This document shows, one piece after another, positions 16,489 to 25,047 of a stretch of 64,000 bases of DNA. Source of the stretch: RSA9 sp036381195 (GTDB lineage Bacteria > Gemmatimonadota > Gemmatimonadetes > Longimicrobiales > RSA9). The notes under the pieces were generated by a model that was not told the DNA's origin, ran no database searches, and saw only the letters and a program-made list of their open reading frames with translations. The position numbers and the translations under genes are program-made. The DNA lies in the NCBI GenBank assembly GCA_036381195.1, contig DASVDH010000047.1, positions 1-64,000 on the forward strand, read 5' to 3'. Within the stretch, counting starts at the first letter, position 1, and every line of letters starts with the position of its first letter.

Positions 16489-17847
16489 ATGAACCGACGG
16501 TCCGTCCCGTGGGTGGGCGAGGAGAACGTCGCTCTGCTCACGGACCTGTACGAGCTGACGATGGCGCAGGCGTACTGGCGGGATGGGATGAACGAGCCCG
16601 CCGTGTTCAGCCTGTTCGTGCGGACCCTGCCGCGCGTGCGCAACTACCTGCTCGCGTGCGGCGTCGCCGATGCGCTCGCGCTGCTGGAGACCTTCCGCTT
16701 CTCGCAGGATTCGCTCGAGTACCTGGAGGGGACCGGCCGCTTCGCGCGCGAGTTCCTGGACTGGCTGGGCGGGCTGCGCTTCACGGGGAACGTGCACGCG
16801 GTGCCGGACGGCACGCCGGTGTTCGGCAACGAGCCGATCATGGAGGTCGAAGCGCCGCTGATCGAGGCGCAGATCGTCGAGACCATCCTGATGAACCAGG
16901 TGCAGGTACAGACGCTGCTCGCGTCCAAGGCGGCGCGGGTGGTGCGGGCCGCCGGCGGTCGCACGGTGGTGGACTTCGGATTGCGGCGGGCGCAGGGCGC
17001 GGACGCGGGGCTCAAGGGCGCGCGCGCGTTCTGGGTGGCGGGCGTGGATGCGACGAGCAACGTGCTGGCGGGCAAGGTCTACGGGATGCCGATCTCGGGG
17101 ACGATGGCGCACAGCTACGTGCAGTCGTTCGATCACGAGCTGGACGCGTTCCGCGCGTTCGCGCGGGTGTACCCGGAGACGATCCTGCTGGTGGACACGT
17201 ACGACACGCTGGAGGGCGTGCGGCACGTGGTCGAGCTGGCGCGCGAGCTGGGCGACGACTTCAAGGTGCGCGCGATCCGGCTGGACTCGGGCGACCTGGC
17301 GGAGCTGGCGTTCCGCGCGCGAGAGATCCTGGACGCGGCGGGGCTCGAGCGGGTCGAGATCTTCGCGAGCGGCGGGCTGGACGAGGACCGGGTGGCGGAG
17401 ATCGTGGCGCGCGGGGCGCCGATCACGGGGTTCGGCGTGGGGACGGCGATGGCCGTGGCGTCGGACGCGCCGGCGATGGATGTGGCGTACAAGCTCACGG
17501 AGTACGCGGGCCGCGGGCGGCTCAAGCTCTCGCCGGGGAAGCAACTGCTGCCGGGGCGCAAGCAGGTGTTCCGCATCGAGGAGGGCGGGCGCGCGGTGAA
17601 GGACGTGCTGGCGCGCCGCGACGAGGCGCTGGACGGCCGGCCGCTGCTGCACCCGGCGGTGGCGGGCGGCCGCGTGGTCGACGAGTCGTTCCTCGACCTC
17701 GCTCGTGCGCGCGCGCGGGCGCGAAAGGAGATCGCGAAGCTGCCGGACCGGATCCAGGCGCTGGAGCCGGCGGAGCCGCGGTACCCCGTGGAGGTGAGCC
17801 CGGCGTTGCGGGCGTACGGCGAGGAGGTGGGCGGGCGAGTGGGGTGA
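16489..17847 (+). CDS. pncB: Nicotinate phosphoribosyltransferase
   Basis: 452 residues from ATG 16489 (MNRRSVPW), with GAGGG 9 nt upstream; the frame is open further left but that is the promoter region. NAPRTase features: LLTDLYELTMAQAY, the EAPLIEAQIVET segment, VDFGLRRAQG, AGVDATSNVLAG, GTMAHSYVQSF with the catalytic His, and RLDSGDL. It makes nicotinate mononucleotide from nicotinate and PRPP in the NAD salvage path. Divergent from an NAD-reducing formate dehydrogenase, so NAD supply may be tied to formate use; that link is inference. Confidence 0.95.
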   Translation: MNRRSVPWVGEENVALLTDLYELTMAQAYWRDGMNEPAVFSLFVRTLPRVRNYLLACGVADALALLETFRFSQDSLEYLEGTGRFAREFLDWLGGLRFTGNVHAVPDGTPVFGNEPIMEVEAPLIEAQIVETILMNQVQVQTLLASKAARVVRAAGGRTVVDFGLRRAQGADAGLKGARAFWVAGVDATSNVLAGKVYGMPISGTMAHSYVQSFDHELDAFRAFARVYPETILLVDTYDTLEGVRHVVELARELGDDFKVRAIRLDSGDLAELAFRAREILDAAGLERVEIFASGGLDEDRVAEIVARGAPITGFGVGTAMAVASDAPAMDVAYKLTEYAGRGRLKLSPGKQLLPGRKQVFRIEEGGRAVKDVLARRDEALDGRPLLHPAVAGGRVVDESFLDLARARARARKEIAKLPDRIQALEPAEPRYPVEVSPALRAYGEEVGGRVG

Positions 17848-17849
17848 CT

Positions 17850-17955
17850 CTGGCCCTTCCGCCCCCTGCCCTCCCACCCGGAGGAGGGCGAGGGAACGGC
17901 GGGTGGGGGGGCCCCGGCCCTGGGCCGGTGCTGCGCCCGGGGCCGGGAGCCGCCG
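17850..17955. repeat. GC-rich low-complexity gap
   Basis: CCCTTCCGCCCCCTGCCCTC, GGAGGAGGGCGAGGG and GGCCCTGGGCCGG words between two convergent genes. Could fold as a terminator for both; same style as the other G-rich gaps. Confidence 0.45.
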
Positions 17956-17974
17956 TTAGGGTGTGCCTGGCTGC

Positions 17975-18568
17975 TCAGAACGGCAGCCGGTAGCTGATGC
18001 CGCCGCTCCAGCCGCTCTCGACCTGTACCTTGTCGTAATCCGCGAGCGCGCCGTCCAGCCCGTCCAGCTTGTAGACCCAGCCCTGCCCCTCGATGAACAG
18101 CGCGAGTGGCGTGCGGGGGATGCTGTAGGCGAAGCCGATGCCGAAGGTGCCGGCCGGCTTCGTCTCGTTCTCGTCGGTCCCGACCTCATGGAGCGTGATT
18201 CCGCCCGCGCCGGCGAAGGCGTACGGCTCGAAGCCGGACGCGGTCGGGTACTGGACCTGCACTGCGGCCGTATAGGCGAGGCGGCTCAGCTCGTCGCCGG
18301 TCTCCGCGCCATCGACCTGGAGCTCGTTCCTGCCGAAGGACAGGTCGCCGCGCACGCTCACGTAGCGGTGCAGCCGGACTGCGGCGCCGCCGCCGACGGT
18401 GTAGCCGACCGCCTTGAGGTCCGCGTCGCCGGCGTCGTTCAGGTCGGTCAGCGCGTTGTAGCCGCCGGCCCGGGCAAACAGGGTGACCGCGCGGTCCTGT
18501 GCCGCCGCGGGGCTGGCGAGCACGAGTACCGAAGCCAGGACTGCGAGTGTGCTTCTCATCGACAACAT
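17975..18568 (-). CDS. Outer-membrane beta-barrel protein, secreted
   Basis: 197 residues from ATG 18568, with GGAGG 5 nt upstream. A signal peptide (MLSMRSTLAVLASVLVLASPAAAQ) is followed by alternating amphipathic strands rich in Gly and aromatic residues and a C-terminal strand ending in Phe (WSGGISYRLPF), the mark of barrels inserted by BamA. This is the OmpA-like/OMP_b-brl type of about 8 strands. Function unknown. It lies downstream of the efflux operon on the same strand after a 130-bp gap that holds two small hairpins, so it is probably separate. Confidence 0.8.
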   Translation of the reverse strand: MLSMRSTLAVLASVLVLASPAAAQDRAVTLFARAGGYNALTDLNDAGDADLKAVGYTVGGGAAVRLHRYVSVRGDLSFGRNELQVDGAETGDELSRLAYTAAVQVQYPTASGFEPYAFAGAGGITLHEVGTDENETKPAGTFGIGFAYSIPRTPLALFIEGQGWVYKLDGLDGALADYDKVQVESGWSGGISYRLPF

Positions 18569-18620
18569 GGCTTCCTCCCCTTCTATCTGTTGCTGGAACG
18601 GACGAGCCGTTCTCTCTCTC

Positions 18621-18637
18621 GCGTGGTTCGGCCACGC
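18621..18637 (-). terminator. Hairpin after the TolC-like gene
   Basis: GCGTGG-TTCGG-CCACGC, 6-bp stem with a 5-nt loop, in the 130-bp gap between the efflux operon and the barrel protein gene. No T-run; weak. Confidence 0.3.
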
Positions 18638-18698
18638 GCCGCCGGGCCTCCGACATCGAGTACTGGCCCGGAGTCCCACGCCGCAGTGAACGCGGCGG

Positions 18699-20075
18699 TC
18701 AATCCTCATCGCGACGATCCCGGGGTTCCCGGACCGACACACCCGCATCGCCGCCGATTGCGCGGTAGACGGACACCAGCGCGTTGGACGCGTCCGCGCG
18801 CCCGGCCGCGAGGCGTGCCTGGGCCTCGAGCAGCCGGCGCTCCGCATCCAGGACCTCGAGGAAATCGGAGGCGCCCTCTTCGAAGCGGAGCCGGGCGAGG
18901 GCCGTGGCGCGCTCGCTCGCGGCGGCCGCTTCTTCGAGATGGCGCAGCCGCTCGCGGGCCCGCGCGTAGGCGGTGAGCGCTGTCTGCACCTCCTCGAGCG
19001 CGGTCAGGAAGGCCTGGTCGTAGCGTGCCGCGGCTTCCGCCTCGTTCGCGCGCGCCGCGTCCACGCGCGTCCTGACGCGGGCGAGGTCGAAGAGCGGCCA
19101 CGAGATCACGGGGCCGATGGCGTAGCGTGGTGTGCCGTGATCGCCCAGCGCGTCGAATGCGCTGGCGGTGTAGCCGGCGACGGCGCCGATCGAGATCCGC
19201 GGCAGGTAGTCCGCCTTCGCGGCGCCGAGGAACGCGGCGCCGGCCTCGAGGCGGTGCTTCGCGCCGCGAACGTCGGGGCGCCGGCGGGCGACGGCGACGG
19301 GATCGGGCACGCGGAGCTCGGGAAGCACGGGCGGACCGACGCGCTCGGCCAGCCCCGGGAGCGCCTGCCCCGGCGTCTCGCCGAGCAACACCGCGATGCG
19401 GTGGTGCGCCGCAGCGATCTCCGCCTCGAGCGCCGGGATCGTCGCCAGCGTGGAGCTGAGCTGCGCCTGCGCGCGCTCGGTGTCCAGCGCGCTGCCGCGG
19501 CCGAGCTCGAGCCGGTCCTGCGTGAGCCGGAGCGTGCTGCGCTGGTTCTCCGCGTTGCGGCGGGCCACAGCGAGTCGGTCCTGCGCGCCGCGCAGGTCGA
19601 AGTAGGCGCGCACCACCTCGGCTGCGATGAGGATGCGAGCACCGCGCCGGTCTTCCTCCGCCGACTCGAGCAGCGCGCTCCGCCCCTGGAACGAGCCGCG
19701 CAGCCGGCCGAAGAGGTCCAGCTCCCAGCCCAGTTGGACGCCCGCATCCCAGACATCCTGGTCGGGCAGCGCGCCGGCGCCGGGGAACGACGCGGCGGCC
19801 AGGCGCTGCCGGCTGTAGCCGGCGCGGGCGGTGATGGTGGGCGCGAGGTCGAGCGCGGCCTCGGTCCGCGCCGCACGCGCCCCTCGCATGCGCGCGTCGA
19901 CGGCCCGCAAGTCGCGGTTGGCCTCGAGCGCGCGAGCGATCAGGCGCACGAGCGTCGGGTCGCCGACGGCGCGCCAGAACGCGAGGGGCGATGGCGGCGC
20001 GCCCGGCTCCTGGCCCCGCCCGGCGGCGGGGAGCGCCAGCGTGAGCGCGAGGGCGAGCAGCGCCGGCCTACGCAT
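18699..20075 (-). CDS. RND efflux outer-membrane channel (TolC/OprM/NodT family)
   Basis: 458 residues from ATG 20075; signal peptide MRRPALLALALTLALPAAGRGQ. The two halves of the OEP fold are visible (ANRDLRAVDARMRGARAARTEAALDLAPTI and the second repeat around RRPDVRGAKHRLEAGAAFLGAAKADYLPRISI), as are the GWELDLFGRLRG segment and long helices near residues 330-440. It forms the outer-membrane tunnel for the pump encoded just upstream, overlapping it by 8 nt. No lipobox Cys is visible, unlike OprM. Confidence 0.92.
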   Translation of the reverse strand: MRRPALLALALTLALPAAGRGQEPGAPPSPLAFWRAVGDPTLVRLIARALEANRDLRAVDARMRGARAARTEAALDLAPTITARAGYSRQRLAAASFPGAGALPDQDVWDAGVQLGWELDLFGRLRGSFQGRSALLESAEEDRRGARILIAAEVVRAYFDLRGAQDRLAVARRNAENQRSTLRLTQDRLELGRGSALDTERAQAQLSSTLATIPALEAEIAAAHHRIAVLLGETPGQALPGLAERVGPPVLPELRVPDPVAVARRRPDVRGAKHRLEAGAAFLGAAKADYLPRISIGAVAGYTASAFDALGDHGTPRYAIGPVISWPLFDLARVRTRVDAARANEAEAAARYDQAFLTALEEVQTALTAYARARERLRHLEEAAAASERATALARLRFEEGASDFLEVLDAERRLLEAQARLAAGRADASNALVSVYRAIGGDAGVSVREPRDRRDED

Positions 20076-23000
20076 GGGCCGGCTCGAGCGCGATCGCGCC
20101 CGCCTCCTCCTGCGCCGCCGCGCGCGCCGCCACGGCCTGGTGGTCCGCCGCAATGAGCGAGTAGAACACCGGGACGATGAACATGGTGAACAGGGTGCCA
20201 ATGATCATGCCGGCGACGAGCACGATGCCGATGCTGTTGCGCGCCTCGGAGCCCGGCCCCGAGACGAACACCAGCGGCATGTGGCCGAAGACGGTGGCGG
20301 CCGTGGTCATGAGCACCGGCCGGAGGCGGGTGAGCGCCGCCTCGCGCAGCGCGTCCAGCTTGGCGAGGCCGCGCGCCTGGAGTGTGTTGGCGAATTCCAC
20401 GATGAGGATACCGTTCTTCGCGATCAGCCCGACCAGCGTGATCAGGCCGACCTGCGAGTAGATGTTGATGGTGGTGAAATCGAGGAAGCTGAAGATCAGC
20501 GCGCCCGAGATCGCGAGCGGGACCGAGCCCAGCAGCACGATCAGCGGATCGCGAAAGCTCCTGAACTGCGCCGCGAGCACGAGGTAGATCAGGATCAGCG
20601 CGAAGCCGAGGGTGGCGGTGAGCGCCGCGCCTTCGAGGCGGATCTGCCGGGACTCGCCGGCGTAGTCCAGCACCACGCCCGGCCCCCCGGCCGCCGCCGC
20701 GGCCTGCTCCAGCACGCGCAGGCCCTCGTCCTTGGTGACGCCCGGCATGACGCCGCCGACGACGCGGACGGCGTTGCGCTGCTGGAACCGGTTCAGCGTG
20801 CGCGGCGCCGCGTCGGTCTCGATGCGCGCGAACGCCGAGACAGGGACGAGGTCGCCGGCGGGCGTCCGGATCTTCAGGTCGAGCAGCGGGGCCACCGTGG
20901 CCCGCCGCTCCTCGCCGATCTGCGGGATTACCTTGTAGCTCCGGTCGTAGTAGTTGAAGCGGTTGACGTAGCCGCCGCCGAGCAGCGTGCCGAGCTCGCG
21001 GCCGACGGTTGCGAGGTCGAGCCCGAGGTCCGCGATCCGCTCGCGGTCGAGGACCACCCGCGCCTCGGGCAGGTCGAGCTTGAGGTCCGTGTCCACGTAC
21101 AGGAACTTGCCGCTCTGCCAGCCTGCACCGAGCACTGCGCCGACCGTCTCGAGCAACTGCTCGGGCGGCGCGTCGCTCTGGAGCACGAGCTCGACGTCGT
21201 ACTGGCCGGGCGTGGGGAGCGGCGGGTCGAGCCGGGGGAACACGCGCAGCCCCGGCACCTGCGAGACCGCGCCGAACACCGCGCCGTACATCTCCTCGGT
21301 CGAGCGCTCGCGCTCGTGCCAGTCCTTCGCGGCCAAGCCGCCGAACCCTCCCCAGGGTGCGACGAGCGACCACGTGAACCTGGCTTCGGGGAAGGCGCCG
21401 ACCGCATCGGCGACCTGAAGCGAGGCGCGGTTCACGGCCTGAAGCGATGCATCCGGCGCCGCTTCCATGAAGAGGGAGATGTGGCTCTGGTCCTCGACCG
21501 GGGCGAGCTCCTTGCGCGAGAGCGTGTACAGCGGCCACGCCGCGGCCGTGATCAGCAGTGCGGCGAGGACGATGGCTCCGCGCATCTCGAGCGCGCCGTC
21601 CAGCAGCGCCGCATAGCGCCGCCGCACGACGCCGAACGCACGGTTGACCAGCGCGCTCAAGCGCGCCTCCTTGCCGTGCGGGTGCAGGAGGCGGGAGCTC
21701 ATGACGGGCGAGAGGGTGAGTGCGACGAAGCCGGACACGACCACGGCCGCCGCGAGCGTGATGGCGAACTCCAGGAACAGCGAGCCGGTGAGGCCTCCCT
21801 GGAATCCGATGGGCGTGTAGACGGTCGCGAGCGTGATGGTCATGGCGATGATGGGTCCGACCAGTTCGCGTGCGCTCGCGATCGCGGCGTCCACGCGCGA
21901 TCTCCCCGCCCGCACATGCCGCTCGACGTTCTCGACCACGACGATCGCGTCGTCGACGACCAGGCCGACCGAGAGCACGATCGCCAGGATCGTCAGCAGG
22001 TTGAGGCTGAAGCCGAGCGCCGTCATGACGATGGCGGCGCCCACGAGCGATACCGGCATCGCGATCAGCGGCACGATGGCCGTGCGAACGGAGCCGAGAA
22101 ACACGAAGACGACGAGCGCGACGATCAGCATCGTCTCGACCAGCGTCTTCGAGATCTCGTGCAATGCGTCCTGCATGAAGATGGTGCCGTCGTACGCCAT
22201 CTCCATGTCGATGTCGGGCGGCAGCGTGGGCCGCAGGCGCTCCATCTCGGCGTAGAGCCGGTGGGCGACCTCGATCTCGTTCACGCCGATCTGCGGCCAG
22301 ACGCCGAGATAGACGGCCTCCCGGCCGTTGTACTTCGCGATGAACCGGGCTTCCTCGGCGCCCAGCTCGACGCGGGCGACGTCGCTAAGCCGCACCAGCG
22401 CGCCATTCCGCTCCGCGACGACGAGGTCCGCGAACTCCTGCTCGCTGCGCAGGTCCGTGTTGGCGAGCAGGTCGAGCTGGATGAGGTTGCCCTCGGTCCG
22501 GCCGACGGCGGCCAGGTAGTTGTTGCGCTGGAGCGCGGCGTGGACGTCGCCGGGCGTGAGGTTGTGCGCGGCGAGGCGGTCCGGATCTATCCAGACGCGC
22601 ATGGCGAGCTGCCGGCCGCCCTCGACGGAGACGCGCCGCACGCCCTCCACGGTGGCGAGCTGCGGCTGCACGTTCCGGATCAGCCAGTCGGTCACGGCCG
22701 GGATGGAGCGCTCGGCCGAGCTGAAGCTCACGTAGAACGTGGCGTACGGCCGGTCGGCGCGCTGCACCTCGACGGCCGGCGGCTCGGCGTCCGGCGGCAG
22801 CTCGGAGCGGACCTGCTGGAGGCGTGCCGTGACCTCGGCCAGCGCCGCGGTGCTGTTGTGGTCGAGCTTCAGGCGGACGGTGACGGTGCTGAGCCCGGCA
22901 CGGCTCGTGGACTCGATGTAGTCGACGCCGCTGATCGCCGACACGGCGCGCTCGATCGGCGTCGTGATGAAGCCGCGCACCGTCTCCGCGCTCGCGCCGT

Positions 23001-23157
23001 AGTAGACCGTCGTGATGACGATCGACGAGCTCTCGATCTGCGGATACTGCTGCACCGGCAGACTGGACAGGGCGCGCCACCCGATCAGGACGATCACCAG
23101 GTTGACGACCGCGGCCAGCACCGGGTGCCGGATGAAGGTGTCCGTGAATGCGCGCAT
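20068..23157 (-). CDS. RND multidrug efflux pump (AcrB/MexB, HAE1 family)
   Basis: 1029 residues from ATG 23157, with GGAGGAG 9 nt upstream; a GTG at 23166 would overlap the previous stop and is less likely. Twelve transmembrane helices, with helix 4 bearing VGLVVDDAIVVVENVERH (the paired Asp residues of the proton relay), two large periplasmic loops and a second half starting GAIVLAALLITAAAWPLY. It exports hydrophobic compounds by proton antiport with the membrane fusion protein and the TolC-like channel encoded on either side. Substrate not predictable. Operon probably under the ArsR-type regulator at 24612. Confidence 0.95.
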   Translation of the reverse strand: MRAFTDTFIRHPVLAAVVNLVIVLIGWRALSSLPVQQYPQIESSSIVITTVYYGASAETVRGFITTPIERAVSAISGVDYIESTSRAGLSTVTVRLKLDHNSTAALAEVTARLQQVRSELPPDAEPPAVEVQRADRPYATFYVSFSSAERSIPAVTDWLIRNVQPQLATVEGVRRVSVEGGRQLAMRVWIDPDRLAAHNLTPGDVHAALQRNNYLAAVGRTEGNLIQLDLLANTDLRSEQEFADLVVAERNGALVRLSDVARVELGAEEARFIAKYNGREAVYLGVWPQIGVNEIEVAHRLYAEMERLRPTLPPDIDMEMAYDGTIFMQDALHEISKTLVETMLIVALVVFVFLGSVRTAIVPLIAMPVSLVGAAIVMTALGFSLNLLTILAIVLSVGLVVDDAIVVVENVERHVRAGRSRVDAAIASARELVGPIIAMTITLATVYTPIGFQGGLTGSLFLEFAITLAAAVVVSGFVALTLSPVMSSRLLHPHGKEARLSALVNRAFGVVRRRYAALLDGALEMRGAIVLAALLITAAAWPLYTLSRKELAPVEDQSHISLFMEAAPDASLQAVNRASLQVADAVGAFPEARFTWSLVAPWGGFGGLAAKDWHERERSTEEMYGAVFGAVSQVPGLRVFPRLDPPLPTPGQYDVELVLQSDAPPEQLLETVGAVLGAGWQSGKFLYVDTDLKLDLPEARVVLDRERIADLGLDLATVGRELGTLLGGGYVNRFNYYDRSYKVIPQIGEERRATVAPLLDLKIRTPAGDLVPVSAFARIETDAAPRTLNRFQQRNAVRVVGGVMPGVTKDEGLRVLEQAAAAAGGPGVVLDYAGESRQIRLEGAALTATLGFALILIYLVLAAQFRSFRDPLIVLLGSVPLAISGALIFSFLDFTTINIYSQVGLITLVGLIAKNGILIVEFANTLQARGLAKLDALREAALTRLRPVLMTTAATVFGHMPLVFVSGPGSEARNSIGIVLVAGMIIGTLFTMFIVPVFYSLIAADHQAVAARAAAQEEAGAIALEPAHA

Positions 23158-23162
23158 GGGGA

Positions 23163-24290
23163 TCACTCCTCCCCTCGCGCGGACGTGGGGGCCGCGGCCG
23201 CGATGCTGACCCGCGTGCCCTCGCGCAGCTTGAACGAGCCCGAGGCGGCGACCCGCTCGCCGGCTTCCAGACCCGCGAGGATCCCGACCTCATCCCCCAC
23301 GGTCGGTCCGGCCTCGACCTGGCGGACGTGGGCGCGAGTCTGGCCGGCCGCATCCGCCTCGAGCACGAACACGTGGTCGCCGGCCGGACCCTTGCGCAGC
23401 GCGCTGACGGGGACGAACACCATGGTTTGCGGCGGACCGGCGGGCACACGCACGCGCACGGACGCACCGGGCGCCAGGCCAGCCGGGCTCTGTTCGAGCC
23501 GCGCGCGCACGGTCGCGTTGCGGGTCGTGGGGTCGACGCGCGAATCGATCGCGACGATGCGAGCCGCGATCACGTCGCCGTCGCCGTCGCCGGCGAGCAC
23601 GTCCACCCGCTCACCCGTGCGCAGGGCGGCGGCGACATCCTGAGGGACCGCGAAGTCCACGTGCGCCGCGTCGTCCACGCTCTGGAGCGTGGTGAGCAGC
23701 GTGCCGGCTGCCAGGAACTGGCCGGGGTGCGTGTTCGCGATGCCGACCCGCGCGCGGAACGGCGCGCGGATGGTCTTGCGCGCGATGATCGCGCGCACGC
23801 GCTCGATCTCGGCCAGCGCGACATCGCGCTCGGCGCGCGCGTTGTCCAGGTCGATGGCGGAGATGGCGCGGTGCTCCGCCAGCCGTTCCAGCCGTTGCAG
23901 CGTGTGCTGCGCCAGTGTCGCGCGCGCCTCGAGCGCCTTCAGCTCCGCCTGCTCGGCGGAGACATCCAGCTCGACCAGCACGGTCCCGGCGTCGACCACC
24001 CGCCCCGAGGGCAGGTGGACGCGCCGCACCGTGCCCGGCAGCTCGTTCCTGAGCGTGACCGAGCGCAGCGCCAGGACCGTCCCGATCGACGTCGTCGTGC
24101 TGCGATGTTCCCGCCGGGTCGCGACCGCAGCGGTGACGACTTCCACGGGCTCGGCCCGCATCCCTGCGTCCGCCGCGCGCTCCGCGGCGGTGAGCTTCCA
24201 GGCGGCGACGCCGCCGCCGAGTGCGAAGAGGGTCAGGAGCAGCAGCGCGGACCTGCGGGCCGCGCGATGGCGTTCGGGAAAGGGATTCAT
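23163..24290 (-). CDS. RND efflux periplasmic adaptor (membrane fusion protein)
   Basis: 375 residues. N-terminal membrane anchor LLLLTLFALGGGVAAW at about 15-30, then the biotinyl-lipoyl-like half (RNELPGTVRRVHLPSGRVVDAGTVLVELD), a short alpha-hairpin (residues 115-165), the second lipoyl half IRAPFRARVGIANTHPGQFL and beta-barrel domains to the end. It bridges the pump and outer channel. First gene of the efflux operon; an ArsR-like dyad lies about 195 nt upstream. Confidence 0.93.
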   Translation of the reverse strand: MNPFPERHRAARRSALLLLTLFALGGGVAAWKLTAAERAADAGMRAEPVEVVTAAVATRREHRSTTTSIGTVLALRSVTLRNELPGTVRRVHLPSGRVVDAGTVLVELDVSAEQAELKALEARATLAQHTLQRLERLAEHRAISAIDLDNARAERDVALAEIERVRAIIARKTIRAPFRARVGIANTHPGQFLAAGTLLTTLQSVDDAAHVDFAVPQDVAAALRTGERVDVLAGDGDGDVIAARIVAIDSRVDPTTRNATVRARLEQSPAGLAPGASVRVRVPAGPPQTMVFVPVSALRKGPAGDHVFVLEADAAGQTRAHVRQVEAGPTVGDEVGILAGLEAGERVAASGSFKLREGTRVSIAAAAPTSARGEE

Positions 24291-24611
24291 CGGACGATCT
24301 CCGTTGGTTGTCGGCTGTGAAAGGTTTGGGTCCTGGTTCTGCCGGCCCGTTCGGGGCCTGCCGATCCTACGAACGGGGCGGCGCGGATCGACATCGCGCG
24401 GGCGCGGTCGTGCGCCGTGTGCGCCGTGGCGCTGTCGGGTGGGTGGGTCGCGTGGAGTTGCGGGGAGGGTCGGATCCCATATAAGATAGTTGGATAATCA
24501 TCATACAGCAGGCGCAAAAAAACCCGCGCCCCCCGCCATCGCCCGACCCGACCACACCCTCCGCACGCGATGAAACCACGGCCGCCCGGGCCGCAGGCGA
24601 GCCCGCCCGGC
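24291..24611. other. Gene-free gap between arsR and the efflux operon
   Basis: 321 bp with no coding frame I trust. It holds the efflux operator at 24486-24506, a GATCCCATATAAG stretch that may be a promoter, and a seven-A run at 24515. On the minus strand that run is T7 within a small GGCGC/GCGCC hairpin loop, not a normal terminator. Confidence 0.5.
24486..24506. promoter_or_regulatory. ArsR-type operator in front of the RND efflux operon
   Basis: A 21-bp site matching the arsR site (24922-24942) at 16 of 21 positions, with core GTTnnATaATCATnn(T)AC. It is strikingly AT-rich in this genome and sits upstream of the adaptor gene. Confidence 0.7.
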
Positions 24612-24923
24612 TCACGGCGCGCCTCCGATCCGGCGGGTGAGCTCGGCGGCATAGGCCTCGATCACGCCGGGGACGACCCTGCAATGGACGTGCTGCCCGT
24701 CGCGCTCCGACTCGACGAGCCCGGCCTGGACCAGCTCCTTCAGGTGATGCGAGATGGTGGCCTTGGTGACGGGGAACCGGGTGCAGAGCTCCTGGTAGGG
24801 GCACTGCTTGCGGCTCGCGATGGCCTGGAGCAGCGCGAAGCGCCGCGGGTCGGCGAGGGCCTTCGCGATGCGCTCGAACTGACCGGGCGCGAGCTGACCG
24901 GGAGCAGCGGGTGGCACGTACAT
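24612..24923 (-). CDS. ArsR-family winged-helix transcriptional regulator
   Basis: 103 residues: LADPRRFALLQAIASRKQCPYQELCTRFPVTKATISHHLKELVQAGLVESERDGQHVHCRV is a textbook ArsR/SmtB winged helix, with the recognition helix at TKATISHHLKEL. The metal-binding ELCVC motif is replaced by ELCTRF, so the signal may be an organic compound or oxidant rather than a metal; two Cys (in QCPYQELC) remain. The ATG abuts the operator with no room for a Shine-Dalgarno, so the message may be leaderless or the true start may lie further in. Regulates itself and the efflux operon downstream by the shared dyads. Confidence 0.9.
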   Translation of the reverse strand: MYVPPAAPGQLAPGQFERIAKALADPRRFALLQAIASRKQCPYQELCTRFPVTKATISHHLKELVQAGLVESERDGQHVHCRVVPGVIEAYAAELTRRIGGAP

Positions 24924-24942
24924 AGTTTTATGATCATCTAAC
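24922..24942. promoter_or_regulatory. ArsR-type operator at the arsR start
   Basis: GTTnnATGATCATnnAAC, a near-perfect dyad around the palindrome ATGATCAT, touching the arsR start codon. Second copy at 24486-24506. Confidence 0.75.
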
Positions 24943-25001
24943 AGGTGGACGATGTCAAGGGGTGGGGGACGGCGGCTTCGGCGGCATCGGGCGACGGCGC
25001 G

Positions 25002-25032
25002 CCCGCCCCGGCTCGCGTGCGGCCGGGGCGGG
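25002..25032 (-). terminator. Strong GC hairpin after the amidohydrolase operon
   Basis: CCCGCCCCGGC and GCCGGGGCGGG pair over 11 bp around a 9-nt loop, 16 nt past the amidohydrolase stop and upstream of arsR on the same strand. No T-run follows. Confidence 0.5.
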
Positions 25033-25047
25033 AGTGCAGCCAGGCCG

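Noticed and set aside
24509..24540. A-run as a rho-independent terminator of arsR
   Set aside because: On the minus strand the T7 lies inside the loop of the GGCGC/GCGCC hairpin rather than after a stem.
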